Below, one piece after another: positions 49,962 to 58,377 of a stretch of 64,000 nucleotides of DNA (the stretch's first letter is position 1; every line of letters begins with the position of its first letter). The stretch comes from Zoogloeaceae bacterium (GTDB lineage: Bacteria > Pseudomonadota > Gammaproteobacteria > Burkholderiales > Rhodocyclaceae). Location of the stretch: NCBI GenBank assembly GCA_024235635.1, contig JACKMA010000001.1:1-64000 (forward strand), in the 5' to 3' direction. Below the pieces are notes generated by a model, which saw only the letters and a list, made by a program, of their open reading frames with translations, did not search any database and was not told the origin of the DNA. A program made the translations under genes and the position numbers.

Positions 49962-50576
49962 TCAGATCTCCGTCTGCTCAGAGATCTCCAAGGCATCATC
50001 GACCTCGATGCCGAGATAGCGGACTGTCGATTCCAGCTTGGAATGACCAAGCAGGAGCTGTACGGCTCTCAGATTCTTCGTCCGTTTGTAGATCAGCGTC
50101 GCCTTCGTTCGGCGCATCGAATGCGTGCCGTAGGCTGCGGGATCCAAGCCCGCCGCCGTCACCCACTGCTCAACGATCCTCGCGTACTGGCGGGTGGATA
50201 CGTGCGGCGATTCGTGCAGGCGGCTCGGGAACAGGAAGTCCTCTGGCTTCAGCCCTGCCTTGTCGATCCACGCCGCCACGGTCGTACGCGTCGTCTCGGT
50301 CAGTTCGAACTGAACTGGCCGTTGCGTCTTGCGCTGGACGACCATTGCGCGAGACAGCACCTGGTTGCCGTGGGTGACGTCGCGAACACGCAGGCAAACA
50401 AGATCGCATCCACGCAGCTTGCTGTCGATGGCGAGGTTGAACATCGCCAGATCTCGCACATGATGGGCGTTCTGAAGGTGGATCCGGATCGCCCAGATGT
50501 CCTTGGGCTTGAGCGGTGCCTTCTGACCCACCAGCTTCCCCTTGTTCCAGGCTTCCCGATGCTCGTAGGATTCCAT
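49962..50576 (-). CDS. Minimal tyrosine recombinase
   Basis: 204 aa, holding only the catalytic domain, without a core-binding N-terminal domain. Catalytic residues: Arg in 'DSKLRGCDLVCLRV', Lys in 'VVQRKTQRPVQF', 'HSMRR' (H-x-x-R) in 'GTHSMRRTKATLIYKRT', His in 'LGHSKLESTVRYLG' and the Tyr nucleophile in VRYLG. Intact. Similar short recombinases occur beside restriction genes in many genomes. Its target site is unknown. It is divergent from the tandem-repeat protein gene. Confidence 0.87.
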   Translation of the reverse strand: MESYEHREAWNKGKLVGQKAPLKPKDIWAIRIHLQNAHHVRDLAMFNLAIDSKLRGCDLVCLRVRDVTHGNQVLSRAMVVQRKTQRPVQFELTETTRTTVAAWIDKAGLKPEDFLFPSRLHESPHVSTRQYARIVEQWVTAAGLDPAAYGTHSMRRTKATLIYKRTKNLRAVQLLLGHSKLESTVRYLGIEVDDALEISEQTEI

Positions 50577-50644
50577 GACAGGCTCCTTGACGCTGTTGAT
50601 CGGAATCCTATTCTTGACGACGGCCGGTGCGCCTTCTGCCACGA

Positions 50645-51223
50645 ATGCCCCAGAGCGACTTACAGCTGATGAACTACTCCGAAATCCTCTCGCAACTGAA
50701 GGCCGCCTCGGCCTTCGATCTCTATCGGCTTCGTGCCGCGATCGATCGCACGCTCGACGAGCCGACCTGGATGATTGCCGTCCAGTCTCGCTTGCGTGTC
50801 GGACAGACCATCGAATACTTCGATCCGCAGGCCAACGCGTCACACACCGGGCAACTACTGGAGCTGCGAAGGAAGCAAGCCGTCGTGCTCGATAAGGTCG
50901 CTGGTCAGCGGTGGCTAATCTCCTATGCTGCCATCAATCTGGACGGCGCCGACGTCGATATCCGCGAGAAGCCACCTCAGGGGCTCGGCCGCAATGAAGT
51001 GGCTGTGGGTGATCGAGTCGGCTTCCTCGGTCGCGATCACAAGGAGCGAAGCGGCCGCGTCATCCGGCTCAACGACAAGACGGTAACCATCGACTGCGAA
51101 CAGCAGCAGTGGAGGGTTTCGTACAGCTTGTTGCATCGAGTCCTCGACTCTGACGCGAACATCGTCGACGGCGTGGAAGTCCTCGGGCCGCCCGCCGAAC
51201 CAACGAGAGCCGGCAAGTCTTGA
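50645..51223 (+). CDS. Protein with two KOW/SH3-like repeat units
   Basis: 192 aa (ATG 50669 is an alternative). Two alignable units: 'VGQTIEYFDPQANASHTGQLLELRRKQAVVLDK...RWLISYAAINLD' and 'VGDRVGFLGRDHKERSGRVIRLNDKTVTIDC...WRVSYSLLHRVLD' each look like a small beta barrel (KOW/SH3-like) ending in W-x-(I/V)-S-Y. The N-terminal helix 'ILSQLKAASAFDLYRLRAAIDR' may dimerise. Such proteins are often beside type I restriction genes and may bind nucleic acid. No family name is certain. Confidence 0.65.
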   Translation: MPQSDLQLMNYSEILSQLKAASAFDLYRLRAAIDRTLDEPTWMIAVQSRLRVGQTIEYFDPQANASHTGQLLELRRKQAVVLDKVAGQRWLISYAAINLDGADVDIREKPPQGLGRNEVAVGDRVGFLGRDHKERSGRVIRLNDKTVTIDCEQQQWRVSYSLLHRVLDSDANIVDGVEVLGPPAEPTRAGKS

Positions 51224-51750
51224 AGGCTGCTCGCCGACGACCGGCTTGGCCATCGGCGTCATCCGGAGCCCAGCGGCAGCGTCCGGGCGCGATGCTGGAG
51301 CGGGACTATCGACCGGCCGGTGGGGAGTCGGAGAGAGCTGCCACCGGAGCGGCCGCACCACTTCGGAAGCAGTCGTACGGCCTACGGAAGCGACTCGGCC
51401 TGAGCGTCCGTTCAGGTCAGCAAGGTTGGACGGCAGCCACCGATCAACTACAACCCTTCAGACAGCTGGAATCTCGCCGTTTGGACCGGCAAATAACTCT
51501 TCGCCAAGCAGACCTTCATCTGCGCGTGCCGTCGGTGTCGGGAGAGCTCGTGCCGCAAGCTCATGACGATGTGCGACAGTGGGTTTCGAGCGTTGGCTTT
51601 GCTGGCGATCGAACCGGGTAGGTCACGAACCTTCGATCGCCCGGCGGTGCAACACTCAATGCTTTTCCGCAGAAACAGCATTACGACACTTGCAACCAAG
51701 TCGGCGAGCACGTACCTTACGTGTTGGTAGTCGTAATCGAGTTTTTACAA
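51224..51750. other. 527-bp stretch without a convincing gene
   Basis: Open frames on both strands (such as 51220-51621 plus and 51448-51711 minus) lack ribosome-binding sites and family motifs. The minus-strand frame near 51500-51650 contains 'HIVMSLRHELSRHRRHAQ', which looks more protein-like than average and may be a gene remnant. Confidence 0.4.
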
Positions 51751-52317
51751 GTGAAGCTTGGGCAGATTTCGGAAGTCCGCATGGGTTACCCATTCCGGTC
51801 GCGCTTGGAGCATGAGCCGACGGGTGATGTCGCCGTGATCCAGATGAAGGACATCGACGATGCCGAGATTCGGCGCCTCGACGAAGTGACTCGGGTATCG
51901 CTGCCGGACGGCAAGGCGCATCACCTGATCCAAGAGGGCGACCTGATTTTCCGCTCTCGCGGGCGTAGCAATTCCGTCGCCCTGGTCGGGGCGAACATTG
52001 GCAAGGCAGTGCTTGCCGCGCCAATGTTGCTGATTCGTCCAACCGATGTGCTCCCGGCCTACCTGTTGTGGTTCATCAACTTGCCTTCAACTCAAGCGGC
52101 TCTGGCGGCGCTCAGTGAAGGCACGTCCGTTCGAATGATCAGCAAGGAAGCGATCCAGGATCTCGACATCGTCGTGCCCAGCATGGCACGACAGCAACGT
52201 ATCGTGGAGATCGCCGAACTTGAGCAGCAGGAGGAGGCGCTTCTGGCGGATCTTTCCGCCCAGAGGAAGCGCTTGATCAACGGAGTGCTGATGCGATACG
52301 CGAAGAATTCCCGCTGA
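51751..52317 (+). CDS. hsdS: Half-size type I specificity subunit (HsdS)
   Basis: 188 aa from the GTG of 'VKLGQISEVRMGYPFRSRL'. One target-recognition domain: N-terminal strand-rich part, 'VIQMKDIDDAEI', 'LIFRSRGRSNSVALVG', 'LLIRPTDVLPAYLLWFINLPS' and 'GTSVRMISKEAIQDLDIVVP', and one conserved coiled-coil ('QQRIVEIAELEQQEEALLADLSAQRKRLINGVL' in pieces). Full HsdS proteins have two such halves; single halves can dimerise and recognise a palindromic site. Lies 70 bp ahead of hsdM. Confidence 0.82.
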   Translation: MKLGQISEVRMGYPFRSRLEHEPTGDVAVIQMKDIDDAEIRRLDEVTRVSLPDGKAHHLIQEGDLIFRSRGRSNSVALVGANIGKAVLAAPMLLIRPTDVLPAYLLWFINLPSTQAALAALSEGTSVRMISKEAIQDLDIVVPSMARQQRIVEIAELEQQEEALLADLSAQRKRLINGVLMRYAKNSR

Positions 52318-52387
52318 ATGCCGGGAGAGACTGCAACCCCTGTGCTCGGCCACGCCCACCACCGGATTCACCAATCAGGACAACAGA

Positions 52388-53947
52388 ATGACCAACCGAC
52401 TCAGCCAACAGGACGTCAACAATACCGCCTGGGCCGCCTGCGACACCTTTCGCGGCGTCGTCGATCCCGCGCAGTACAAGGACTACATCCTGGTGATGCT
52501 GTTCCTGAAGTACATCAGCGACCTGTGGGCCGACCACTATGCTGAGTACAAGAAGGAATACGGCGACAACGAGGAGCGCATCCGCCGCAAGCTGCAGCGC
52601 GAGCGCTTCATCCTGCCCTACGTCGAATTCAAGGACGAGAAGACGGGCGAGGTCACCGAGCGCTTCCTGGCCGATTTTCACGCCCTGTACGAGCGGCGCA
52701 AGGCGGCCAACCTCGGCGAGCTCATCAACATCGTGCTCGACCACATCGAGGAGGCCAACAAGGCCAAGCTCGAAGGCGTGTTCCGCAACATCGATTTCAA
52801 CTCCGAAGCCAATCTCGGCAAGACCAAGGACCGCAACCGCCGCCTCGAAAACCTGCTCGGCGACTTCGCCAAGCTCGACCTGCGCCCCTCGCGCGTCTCC
52901 GAGGACGTGATCGGCGACACCTACATCTACCTGATCGAGCGCTTCGCCTCCGATGCCGGCAAGAAGGCCGGCGAGTTTTACACCCCCAAGCAGGTGTCCA
53001 GGCTGCTGGCGCAACTGGCTGCGCCCAAGCCGGGCGACTGCATCTGCGACCCCACCTGCGGCTCCGGCGGCCTGCTGATCGAGGCCGCTGCACTGGTCGA
53101 GGCGCAAGGCAGCCGCGACTTCGCCCTGTTCGGCCAAGAGGTCAATGGCAGCACCTGGGCCTTGGCGCGCATGAACATGTTCCTGCACGGCAAGGACGCC
53201 GCACGCATCGAGTGGGGTGACACGATCAACAGCCCGGCGCTGGTGGAAGCCGACCGGCTGACGCGCTTCAACGTGGTGGTGGCCAATCCGCCCTTCAGCC
53301 TCGACAAATGGGGCGGCAAGGAGATCGAGGCCGACCGCTACAGCCGCTTCTGGCGTGGCCTGCCGCCCAAGTCCAAGGGTGACTACGCCTTTATCACCCA
53401 CATGATCGAAACCGCGCTGCCGCAGGAAGGTCGCGTGGCAGTGGTGGTTCCGCACGGGGTGCTGTTCCGCGGCGGCGCCGAGGGGCGCATTCGCCGCGCG
53501 CTGATTGAGGAGAACCTGCTCGACGCCGTGATCGGCCTGCCGGGCAATCTCTTTCCGACCACCTCGATCCCGGTTGCCATCCTGGTCTTCGACCGCGCCC
53601 GTGAGAAAGGCGGTGCCCGCGAAGACTTTCAGGATGTGCTCTTCATCGACGCCAGCCGCGATTTCCAGAGCGGCAAGAACCAGAACGCCCTGCTCGACGC
53701 GCATATGACGCGCATCCTCGAGACCTTCCACGCCCGGCAGCCGGTGGATAAGTACGCCCATGTCGCCACCCTGCAGGAAATCGCCGACAACGACTTCAAC
53801 CTCAACATCCCGCGCTATGTGGACGCCTTCGAGGAAGAGGAAGAAATCGACGTCGCCGCCGTCGAGCAGGAGATCGAGCGCCTGGAAGCCGAGCTGGCCG
53901 AGGTTCGCCTGCGCATGAAGCAGTACCTCAAGGAGCTCGGCGTATGA
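52388..53947 (+). CDS. hsdM: Type I DNA methyltransferase HsdM
   Basis: 519 aa. HsdM_N helical domain (residues 10-150), SAM-binding motif D221 region ('CDPTCGSGGLLIEA') and catalytic N300-P-P-F303 ('VVANPPFSLDKWGG'), which marks an N6-adenine methyltransferase. C-terminal coiled coil ('EEEEEIDVAAVEQEIERLEAELAEVRLRM' in pieces) joins the S subunit. AGGA site 8 bases before the ATG. Confidence 0.96.
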   Translation: MTNRLSQQDVNNTAWAACDTFRGVVDPAQYKDYILVMLFLKYISDLWADHYAEYKKEYGDNEERIRRKLQRERFILPYVEFKDEKTGEVTERFLADFHALYERRKAANLGELINIVLDHIEEANKAKLEGVFRNIDFNSEANLGKTKDRNRRLENLLGDFAKLDLRPSRVSEDVIGDTYIYLIERFASDAGKKAGEFYTPKQVSRLLAQLAAPKPGDCICDPTCGSGGLLIEAAALVEAQGSRDFALFGQEVNGSTWALARMNMFLHGKDAARIEWGDTINSPALVEADRLTRFNVVVANPPFSLDKWGGKEIEADRYSRFWRGLPPKSKGDYAFITHMIETALPQEGRVAVVVPHGVLFRGGAEGRIRRALIEENLLDAVIGLPGNLFPTTSIPVAILVFDRAREKGGAREDFQDVLFIDASRDFQSGKNQNALLDAHMTRILETFHARQPVDKYAHVATLQEIADNDFNLNIPRYVDAFEEEEEIDVAAVEQEIERLEAELAEVRLRMKQYLKELGV

Positions 53948-54966
53948 GCGGCGGCGAGCTCCTGCTCTACACCACAGAGGACGGAAGCGCCGCCATCCAG
54001 TTGCGCGCAGAGGGGGGCACAGTCTGGCTGACGCAGGCCGAGATTGCGGCCCTGTTCGATACCACGCCACAGAACATCACCCAACACACCAAGGCCATCT
54101 ACGCCGAAGGGGAACTGACCGAGGACGCAACTTGTAAGGATCTCTTACAAGTTCGCCAGGAGGGTGCACGGGCGGTCAATCGCAGCCTCAAACACTACAA
54201 CCTCGACATGATCCTGGCCATTGGCTACCGGGTGCGCTCCCCCCGCGGCACCCAGTTCCGCCAGTGGGCCACCACCCACCTGCGCGAGTACCTGGTCAAG
54301 GGCTTCGTCATGGACGACGAACGCCTCAAGGAACCCGGCGGCTGGGACTATTTCGACGAGCTGCTGGCGCGCATCCGCGACATCCGCGCCTCGGAAAAGC
54401 GCTTCTACCAGAAGATCCGCGACATCTACGCCACTGCCGTGGACTACGACAGCAAGTCCGACGCCGCCCAGCTGTTCTTCAAAAAGGTGCAGAACAAGAT
54501 GCTGTGGGCTGTCACCGGCCACACCGCGCCCGAGCTCATCGCCGGCCGGGCCGACCCCGCCCTGCCCAACATGGGCCTCACCACCTGGAAAGGCGGTCGG
54601 GTGCGCAAGCAGGACGTCACCGTCGCCAAGAACTACCTCAGCCAGGATGAGATTGAGGCCCTGGACCGCATCGTCGTCATGTACCTCGACTACGCCGAAG
54701 ACCAGGCCCAGCGCCGCCGCACCCTGAGCATGAACGACTGGGAAGACAAGCTCGACGCCTTCCTGCAGTTCAACGAACGCGAGGTGCTGACCCACGCGGG
54801 CAAGCTGCGCGCCGATGTGGCGGAGAAGCTGGCATTGGAGCGCTACGAGAGCTTTGACGCCGCACGACGTGAGGCGGTGCGACTGGCGGCGGATGCGGAG
54901 GATATGGCGGCACTGGAGCGGGCCGAGCGGGCTTTGGAAGGCATGGGGCGAGGGAAGAAGAAATGA
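53944..54966 (+). CDS. rhuM: RhuM-family protein
   Basis: 340 aa. Family features: 'GGTVWLTQAEIAALFDTTPQNITQHTKAIYAEGEL' in pieces (a helix-turn-helix-like start), 'LKHYNLDMILAIGYRVRSPRGTQFRQWAT', 'AVDYDSKSDAAQLFFKKVQNKMLWAVTG' and 'YLSQDEIEALDRIVVMYLDYAE'. The N-terminal part is KilA/Bro-N like. RhuM proteins frequently sit inside type I restriction operons; the function is not established. Overlaps hsdM and hsdS by 4 bp each. Confidence 0.92.
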   Translation: MSGGELLLYTTEDGSAAIQLRAEGGTVWLTQAEIAALFDTTPQNITQHTKAIYAEGELTEDATCKDLLQVRQEGARAVNRSLKHYNLDMILAIGYRVRSPRGTQFRQWATTHLREYLVKGFVMDDERLKEPGGWDYFDELLARIRDIRASEKRFYQKIRDIYATAVDYDSKSDAAQLFFKKVQNKMLWAVTGHTAPELIAGRADPALPNMGLTTWKGGRVRKQDVTVAKNYLSQDEIEALDRIVVMYLDYAEDQAQRRRTLSMNDWEDKLDAFLQFNEREVLTHAGKLRADVAEKLALERYESFDAARREAVRLAADAEDMAALERAERALEGMGRGKKK

Positions 54967-56114
54967 CCACAAAACCACCCCCCGGCTGGATCACTACAAC
55001 GATTGGTGAAGCCTGCAGTATTCGGAATGACCTTCGCCTTCCGATCTCTCGCGAAGAGCGCGCGACCATGGAGGGCCCGTTCCCATACTACGGCCCCACC
55101 GGACAACTCGATGCGATTTCAAACTTTCGACTTGACGGCACCTTCGCGTTGATCGGTGAAGACGGCGACCACTTCTTGGATGTGGAGAAGAAACCACAAA
55201 CAATCCTCGTTTCCGGGAAATTCAACGTCAACAACCACGCACATGTCGTTGAATCAACCAATCAGTGTGGTGCGGAGTGGTTTTACAACTACTTCCGTCA
55301 CAAGAGCCTCAGACCGTTCCTGACTCGTCAGGGCGCAGGGCGATACAAGCTGAACAAGGCCGCGCTCCAAGAGGTCCCGATCGTCCTGCCGCCCCCAGAG
55401 GAGCAACAAGCGATCAACGCACTCTTCCGCGAATGGGACACCGCCATCCAGAAAACCGAGCAACTGATCGCGGCGAAGGAGCGGCACCAAGGTGCGCTCG
55501 TTCAGCGACTGTATGCGCTCAGCGACAACCGTGGCAGCTCATCCCGATTTGGCGATCTACTCGAAGAATCCATGGAAGCCGGCAGTACCGGTCGCTACGC
55601 CAGGAAGATCACTGTAAAGCTCTATGGCAAAGGCGTGCTCGCCAAAGAGGAGAAGCGGCAAGGCAGCGAACAGACTCAGTACTTCATCCGTCGGGCAGGC
55701 CAGCTCATCTATAGCAAGCTCGATTTCCTGAACGGCGCGTTCGGCCTCGTTCCACCGGAACTCGATGGCTACGAATCCACGCTCGATCTTCCGGCCTTTG
55801 ACATCGCACCCACGGTTAATCCGATCTGGCTCATTGGCTATCTGACCCGCCCAACGTATTACACACACCAAGTGGGTTTAGCTCGGGGCCAGCGCAAGGC
55901 CCGGCGAGTGCATCCATCTGATCTGCTCGCTTCGAGCCTTCAAGTTCCGCCCCGTGACCTTCAAGATCGAATCGCACGATTTTTCACTTTCTCGCAAGAC
56001 GACATCGATAAGTCGAAACGCCTTCTCGAATCACTCAAGGCCCAAAAGCGCGGCCTGATGCAGAAGTTGCTGACCGGCCAGTGGCGGCTGCAGGTTCAAG
56101 AGGAGGCCAACTGA
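54963..56114 (+). CDS. hsdS: Type I specificity subunit HsdS (full length)
   Basis: 383 aa with two target-recognition domains: the first ends with coiled coil 'PPPEEQQAINALFREWDTAIQKTEQLIAAKE', the second with 'PPRDLQDRIARFFTFSQDDIDKSKRLLESLKAQKRGLMQKLLTGQ' in pieces. The motif 'YGPTGQLDAISNF' in the first half is common in HsdS. It sets the bipartite DNA target of the HsdMSR complex. Codon use and composition fit the operon. Confidence 0.93.
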   Translation: MTTKPPPGWITTTIGEACSIRNDLRLPISREERATMEGPFPYYGPTGQLDAISNFRLDGTFALIGEDGDHFLDVEKKPQTILVSGKFNVNNHAHVVESTNQCGAEWFYNYFRHKSLRPFLTRQGAGRYKLNKAALQEVPIVLPPPEEQQAINALFREWDTAIQKTEQLIAAKERHQGALVQRLYALSDNRGSSSRFGDLLEESMEAGSTGRYARKITVKLYGKGVLAKEEKRQGSEQTQYFIRRAGQLIYSKLDFLNGAFGLVPPELDGYESTLDLPAFDIAPTVNPIWLIGYLTRPTYYTHQVGLARGQRKARRVHPSDLLASSLQVPPRDLQDRIARFFTFSQDDIDKSKRLLESLKAQKRGLMQKLLTGQWRLQVQEEAN

Positions 56115-57526
56115 TGCCGCGCGGCTTCCAGCAGCATGACCCGGATCGCGATGGCTCCCTTGAGATCGAGGAAGTCCATACCAACTTCGTCGAGGTCTAC
56201 TTCGTGCCGCCGGAGCAGAGTCTGGCGGAGGCTGGACTTGACGCAGCACAGGCGGTTCGCCACCGGACCAAGCTGTTGGAGATCAACGGCCAGCACAAAT
56301 TCCTGACCATCTATCCGATCAGCACATTCGGCGACCGTTCTGATTTCCTCAAGCCGAAATATGGCCAGATCGAGCGCATTACGATCGAAGACACGGACAT
56401 CATCAGTTGGTCCGACTGGGACGCGACTTCGACAATGGATGCAGTGCTCGACGTCTTGGAGAATCTGCCCTCGACATTCACCAAGGACTACGCTTACGGA
56501 CTTGGTCTTGCGAAGCCGTATCGGTTCATCGTCGATGCGGTGGAAACGCTGTCGGATTGCACTGAAATCGTCATCACTGGCAACCACGCTACAGGCCCTG
56601 ATCCGGACAATGGCGAGATTTTCTGGATCTCCAAGCCGGACTTTGAGCAGATGCGCCTCGAACTGAACAAGATTGACGACCATCTGCAATCTGCTGGCCG
56701 CGCCGTGAAAGGGACCGCTGCCCACAACATTCTGGCGGAACAGCTCGGGGCGCCCAAGCAGGACCCGAAAACCGGCCGGCATCCGTATCGCAAACTCTTC
56801 ACCGCCGTGGCCCAGGGCAAGGAAGAATTGTCCCAGGAGGATCAGAACGCCGTCATCGGAGTCCTGAGGCGCCACGCCGTCGAGATTGCCGAGGCCCAGC
56901 CGGAGAAGCTGGCAAAGCTGCGAAGCGATATCGAGCTGGTGACGCTTGAAACCCTGATCACCCGATACGACGGGATGCTTGGCAAGAAACTACCCGAAAG
57001 TCGCTGGCAGGCGTTCTTTAACGAGAACCCCTTCATCCTGAACATGGCCTTCGGCTATCCGGTGATCAAGGTAAGAGATCAAGCGTCGGTCGGTGGGCGC
57101 AAGTTGTCGGGCGACGGCGAGAAAATCACTGACTTTCTGGTGAAAAACAGCCTGACCAACAACACGGCACTCTTCGAGATCAAGACACCGCAGACGCCGG
57201 TTCTCAACAAAAAGCCGTTTCGCGATCGCGTTTATACGCCCTCGGCTGACCTGTCAGGTTCGATCAATCAGGCGCTCGATCAGAAGTACCAGTTTCAAAA
57301 GCAGATTGCGCAGATCAAGGACAACAGCCGGCTTTACGACATCGAGTCCTACGCAGTGCACTGTTGCCTTGTGATCGGAAAGACGCCCGATGGCGAGGAT
57401 CAAAAGAAGTCGTTCGAGCTATTTCGGCGCAACTCCAAGGATGTCGAGATCGTGACCTTTGACGAGTTGCTGGAAAATCTCAAACAACTCAGCTCATTCT
57501 TGCGCACTGCCGAAACGGAGACCTGA
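56114..57526 (+). CDS. Shedu-like DUF4263 nuclease protein
   Basis: 470 aa, start overlapping the hsdS stop (TGATG). N-terminal 250 residues are mostly beta/helical without known motif ('FLTIYPISTFGDRSDFLKPKYGQIE'). C-terminal DUF4263 domain: 'FFNENPFILNMAFGYP', D340 in 'ITDFLVKNS' and E355-x-K357 in 'ALFEIKTPQTPVLNK', followed by 'DLSGSINQALDQKYQFQKQ'. This is the PD-(D/E)xK nuclease of the anti-phage Shedu protein SduA. Usually Shedu is a single-gene system; here it is inside a type I operon. Confidence 0.83.
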   Translation: MPRGFQQHDPDRDGSLEIEEVHTNFVEVYFVPPEQSLAEAGLDAAQAVRHRTKLLEINGQHKFLTIYPISTFGDRSDFLKPKYGQIERITIEDTDIISWSDWDATSTMDAVLDVLENLPSTFTKDYAYGLGLAKPYRFIVDAVETLSDCTEIVITGNHATGPDPDNGEIFWISKPDFEQMRLELNKIDDHLQSAGRAVKGTAAHNILAEQLGAPKQDPKTGRHPYRKLFTAVAQGKEELSQEDQNAVIGVLRRHAVEIAEAQPEKLAKLRSDIELVTLETLITRYDGMLGKKLPESRWQAFFNENPFILNMAFGYPVIKVRDQASVGGRKLSGDGEKITDFLVKNSLTNNTALFEIKTPQTPVLNKKPFRDRVYTPSADLSGSINQALDQKYQFQKQIAQIKDNSRLYDIESYAVHCCLVIGKTPDGEDQKKSFELFRRNSKDVEIVTFDELLENLKQLSSFLRTAETET

Positions 57527-57528
57527 CC

Positions 57529-58368
57529 ATGAAGTTCGCCTACGTTGACGAGTCCGGCAGTACCGAAGAAGGCGATGTGTTCGTCATGGCGGGACTGCTG
57601 ATCGATGCCTACCGATTGCGGAAATACACTAGCCGCTTCGATCAGGAACTGGCAGCATTTCTGGCCAAGCACCCTGGCGCACCGAACGAGCTTAAGACCA
57701 AGGCTTTCATCAATGGCCGTGGCGGCTGGCGCGATGTCTCACCCGACGACCGCAAACAGTTCTTTACGGACATGTGCGCGCTGGCTGCGGAAGTTTCGTC
57801 GATCTATGGCTTCGGCATGTCTTTCGAGCGCTTCAATGCGGCCTGCGCCAGCGGCGCTTATGCGACGCCATGCGCTGGGAATTACTGGGCACTTAACGGG
57901 ATGTTCATCGGCGGTCTGATCCAGAAGAAAATGCAGGGCAAGTCCAACAATAAAGGGCTGACCGTCCTCATCTTCGACGACAACAAGGCGCATATGCCCA
58001 AGGTTTCGGACGGGCTTTATCTGGCCGAGCCGTGGTTCGACGCTTTGTACCAGCAGACCAAGACGGTCAAAGGAAAGAATCATTGGTGTGATTTAAAGCA
58101 GTCTGAACGCTTCGATCACATCATCAATACCGCCTTCGCAATCAAGTCGCAGCACTCCTCGCTAGTTCAGGTGGCAGATGCAGTGAGTTATGCGTATCGC
58201 CGCCATCTGGAGCTCACGACGCAACCCGAAGCTTGGGCCGGTGAGCAGGCCTTCTATACCGGACTTGTGACCAGATTAGACGCCAAGCGAGAGCGGCTGG
58301 GCCGCACGCCCGATGCCGAGTGCGTCGACTTCTACAACGCGGTCAAACACCCGGCTTGGGTGCTCTAG
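57529..58368 (+). CDS. DUF3800 protein
   Basis: 279 aa. Starts 'MKFAYVDESGSTEEGDVFVMAGLLI' with the D-E-S-G motif of DUF3800, then 'LTVLIFDDNKAHM' and 'LVQVADAVSYAYRRHLE' near the C-terminus (Q-x-A-D-x-V motif). These three acidic motifs match an RNase H-like fold. DUF3800 proteins are frequent in defence islands; catalytic activity is not shown. 2 bp after the Shedu-like gene. Confidence 0.88.
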   Translation: MKFAYVDESGSTEEGDVFVMAGLLIDAYRLRKYTSRFDQELAAFLAKHPGAPNELKTKAFINGRGGWRDVSPDDRKQFFTDMCALAAEVSSIYGFGMSFERFNAACASGAYATPCAGNYWALNGMFIGGLIQKKMQGKSNNKGLTVLIFDDNKAHMPKVSDGLYLAEPWFDALYQQTKTVKGKNHWCDLKQSERFDHIINTAFAIKSQHSSLVQVADAVSYAYRRHLELTTQPEAWAGEQAFYTGLVTRLDAKRERLGRTPDAECVDFYNAVKHPAWVL

Positions 58369-58377
58369 GGTGTGACG

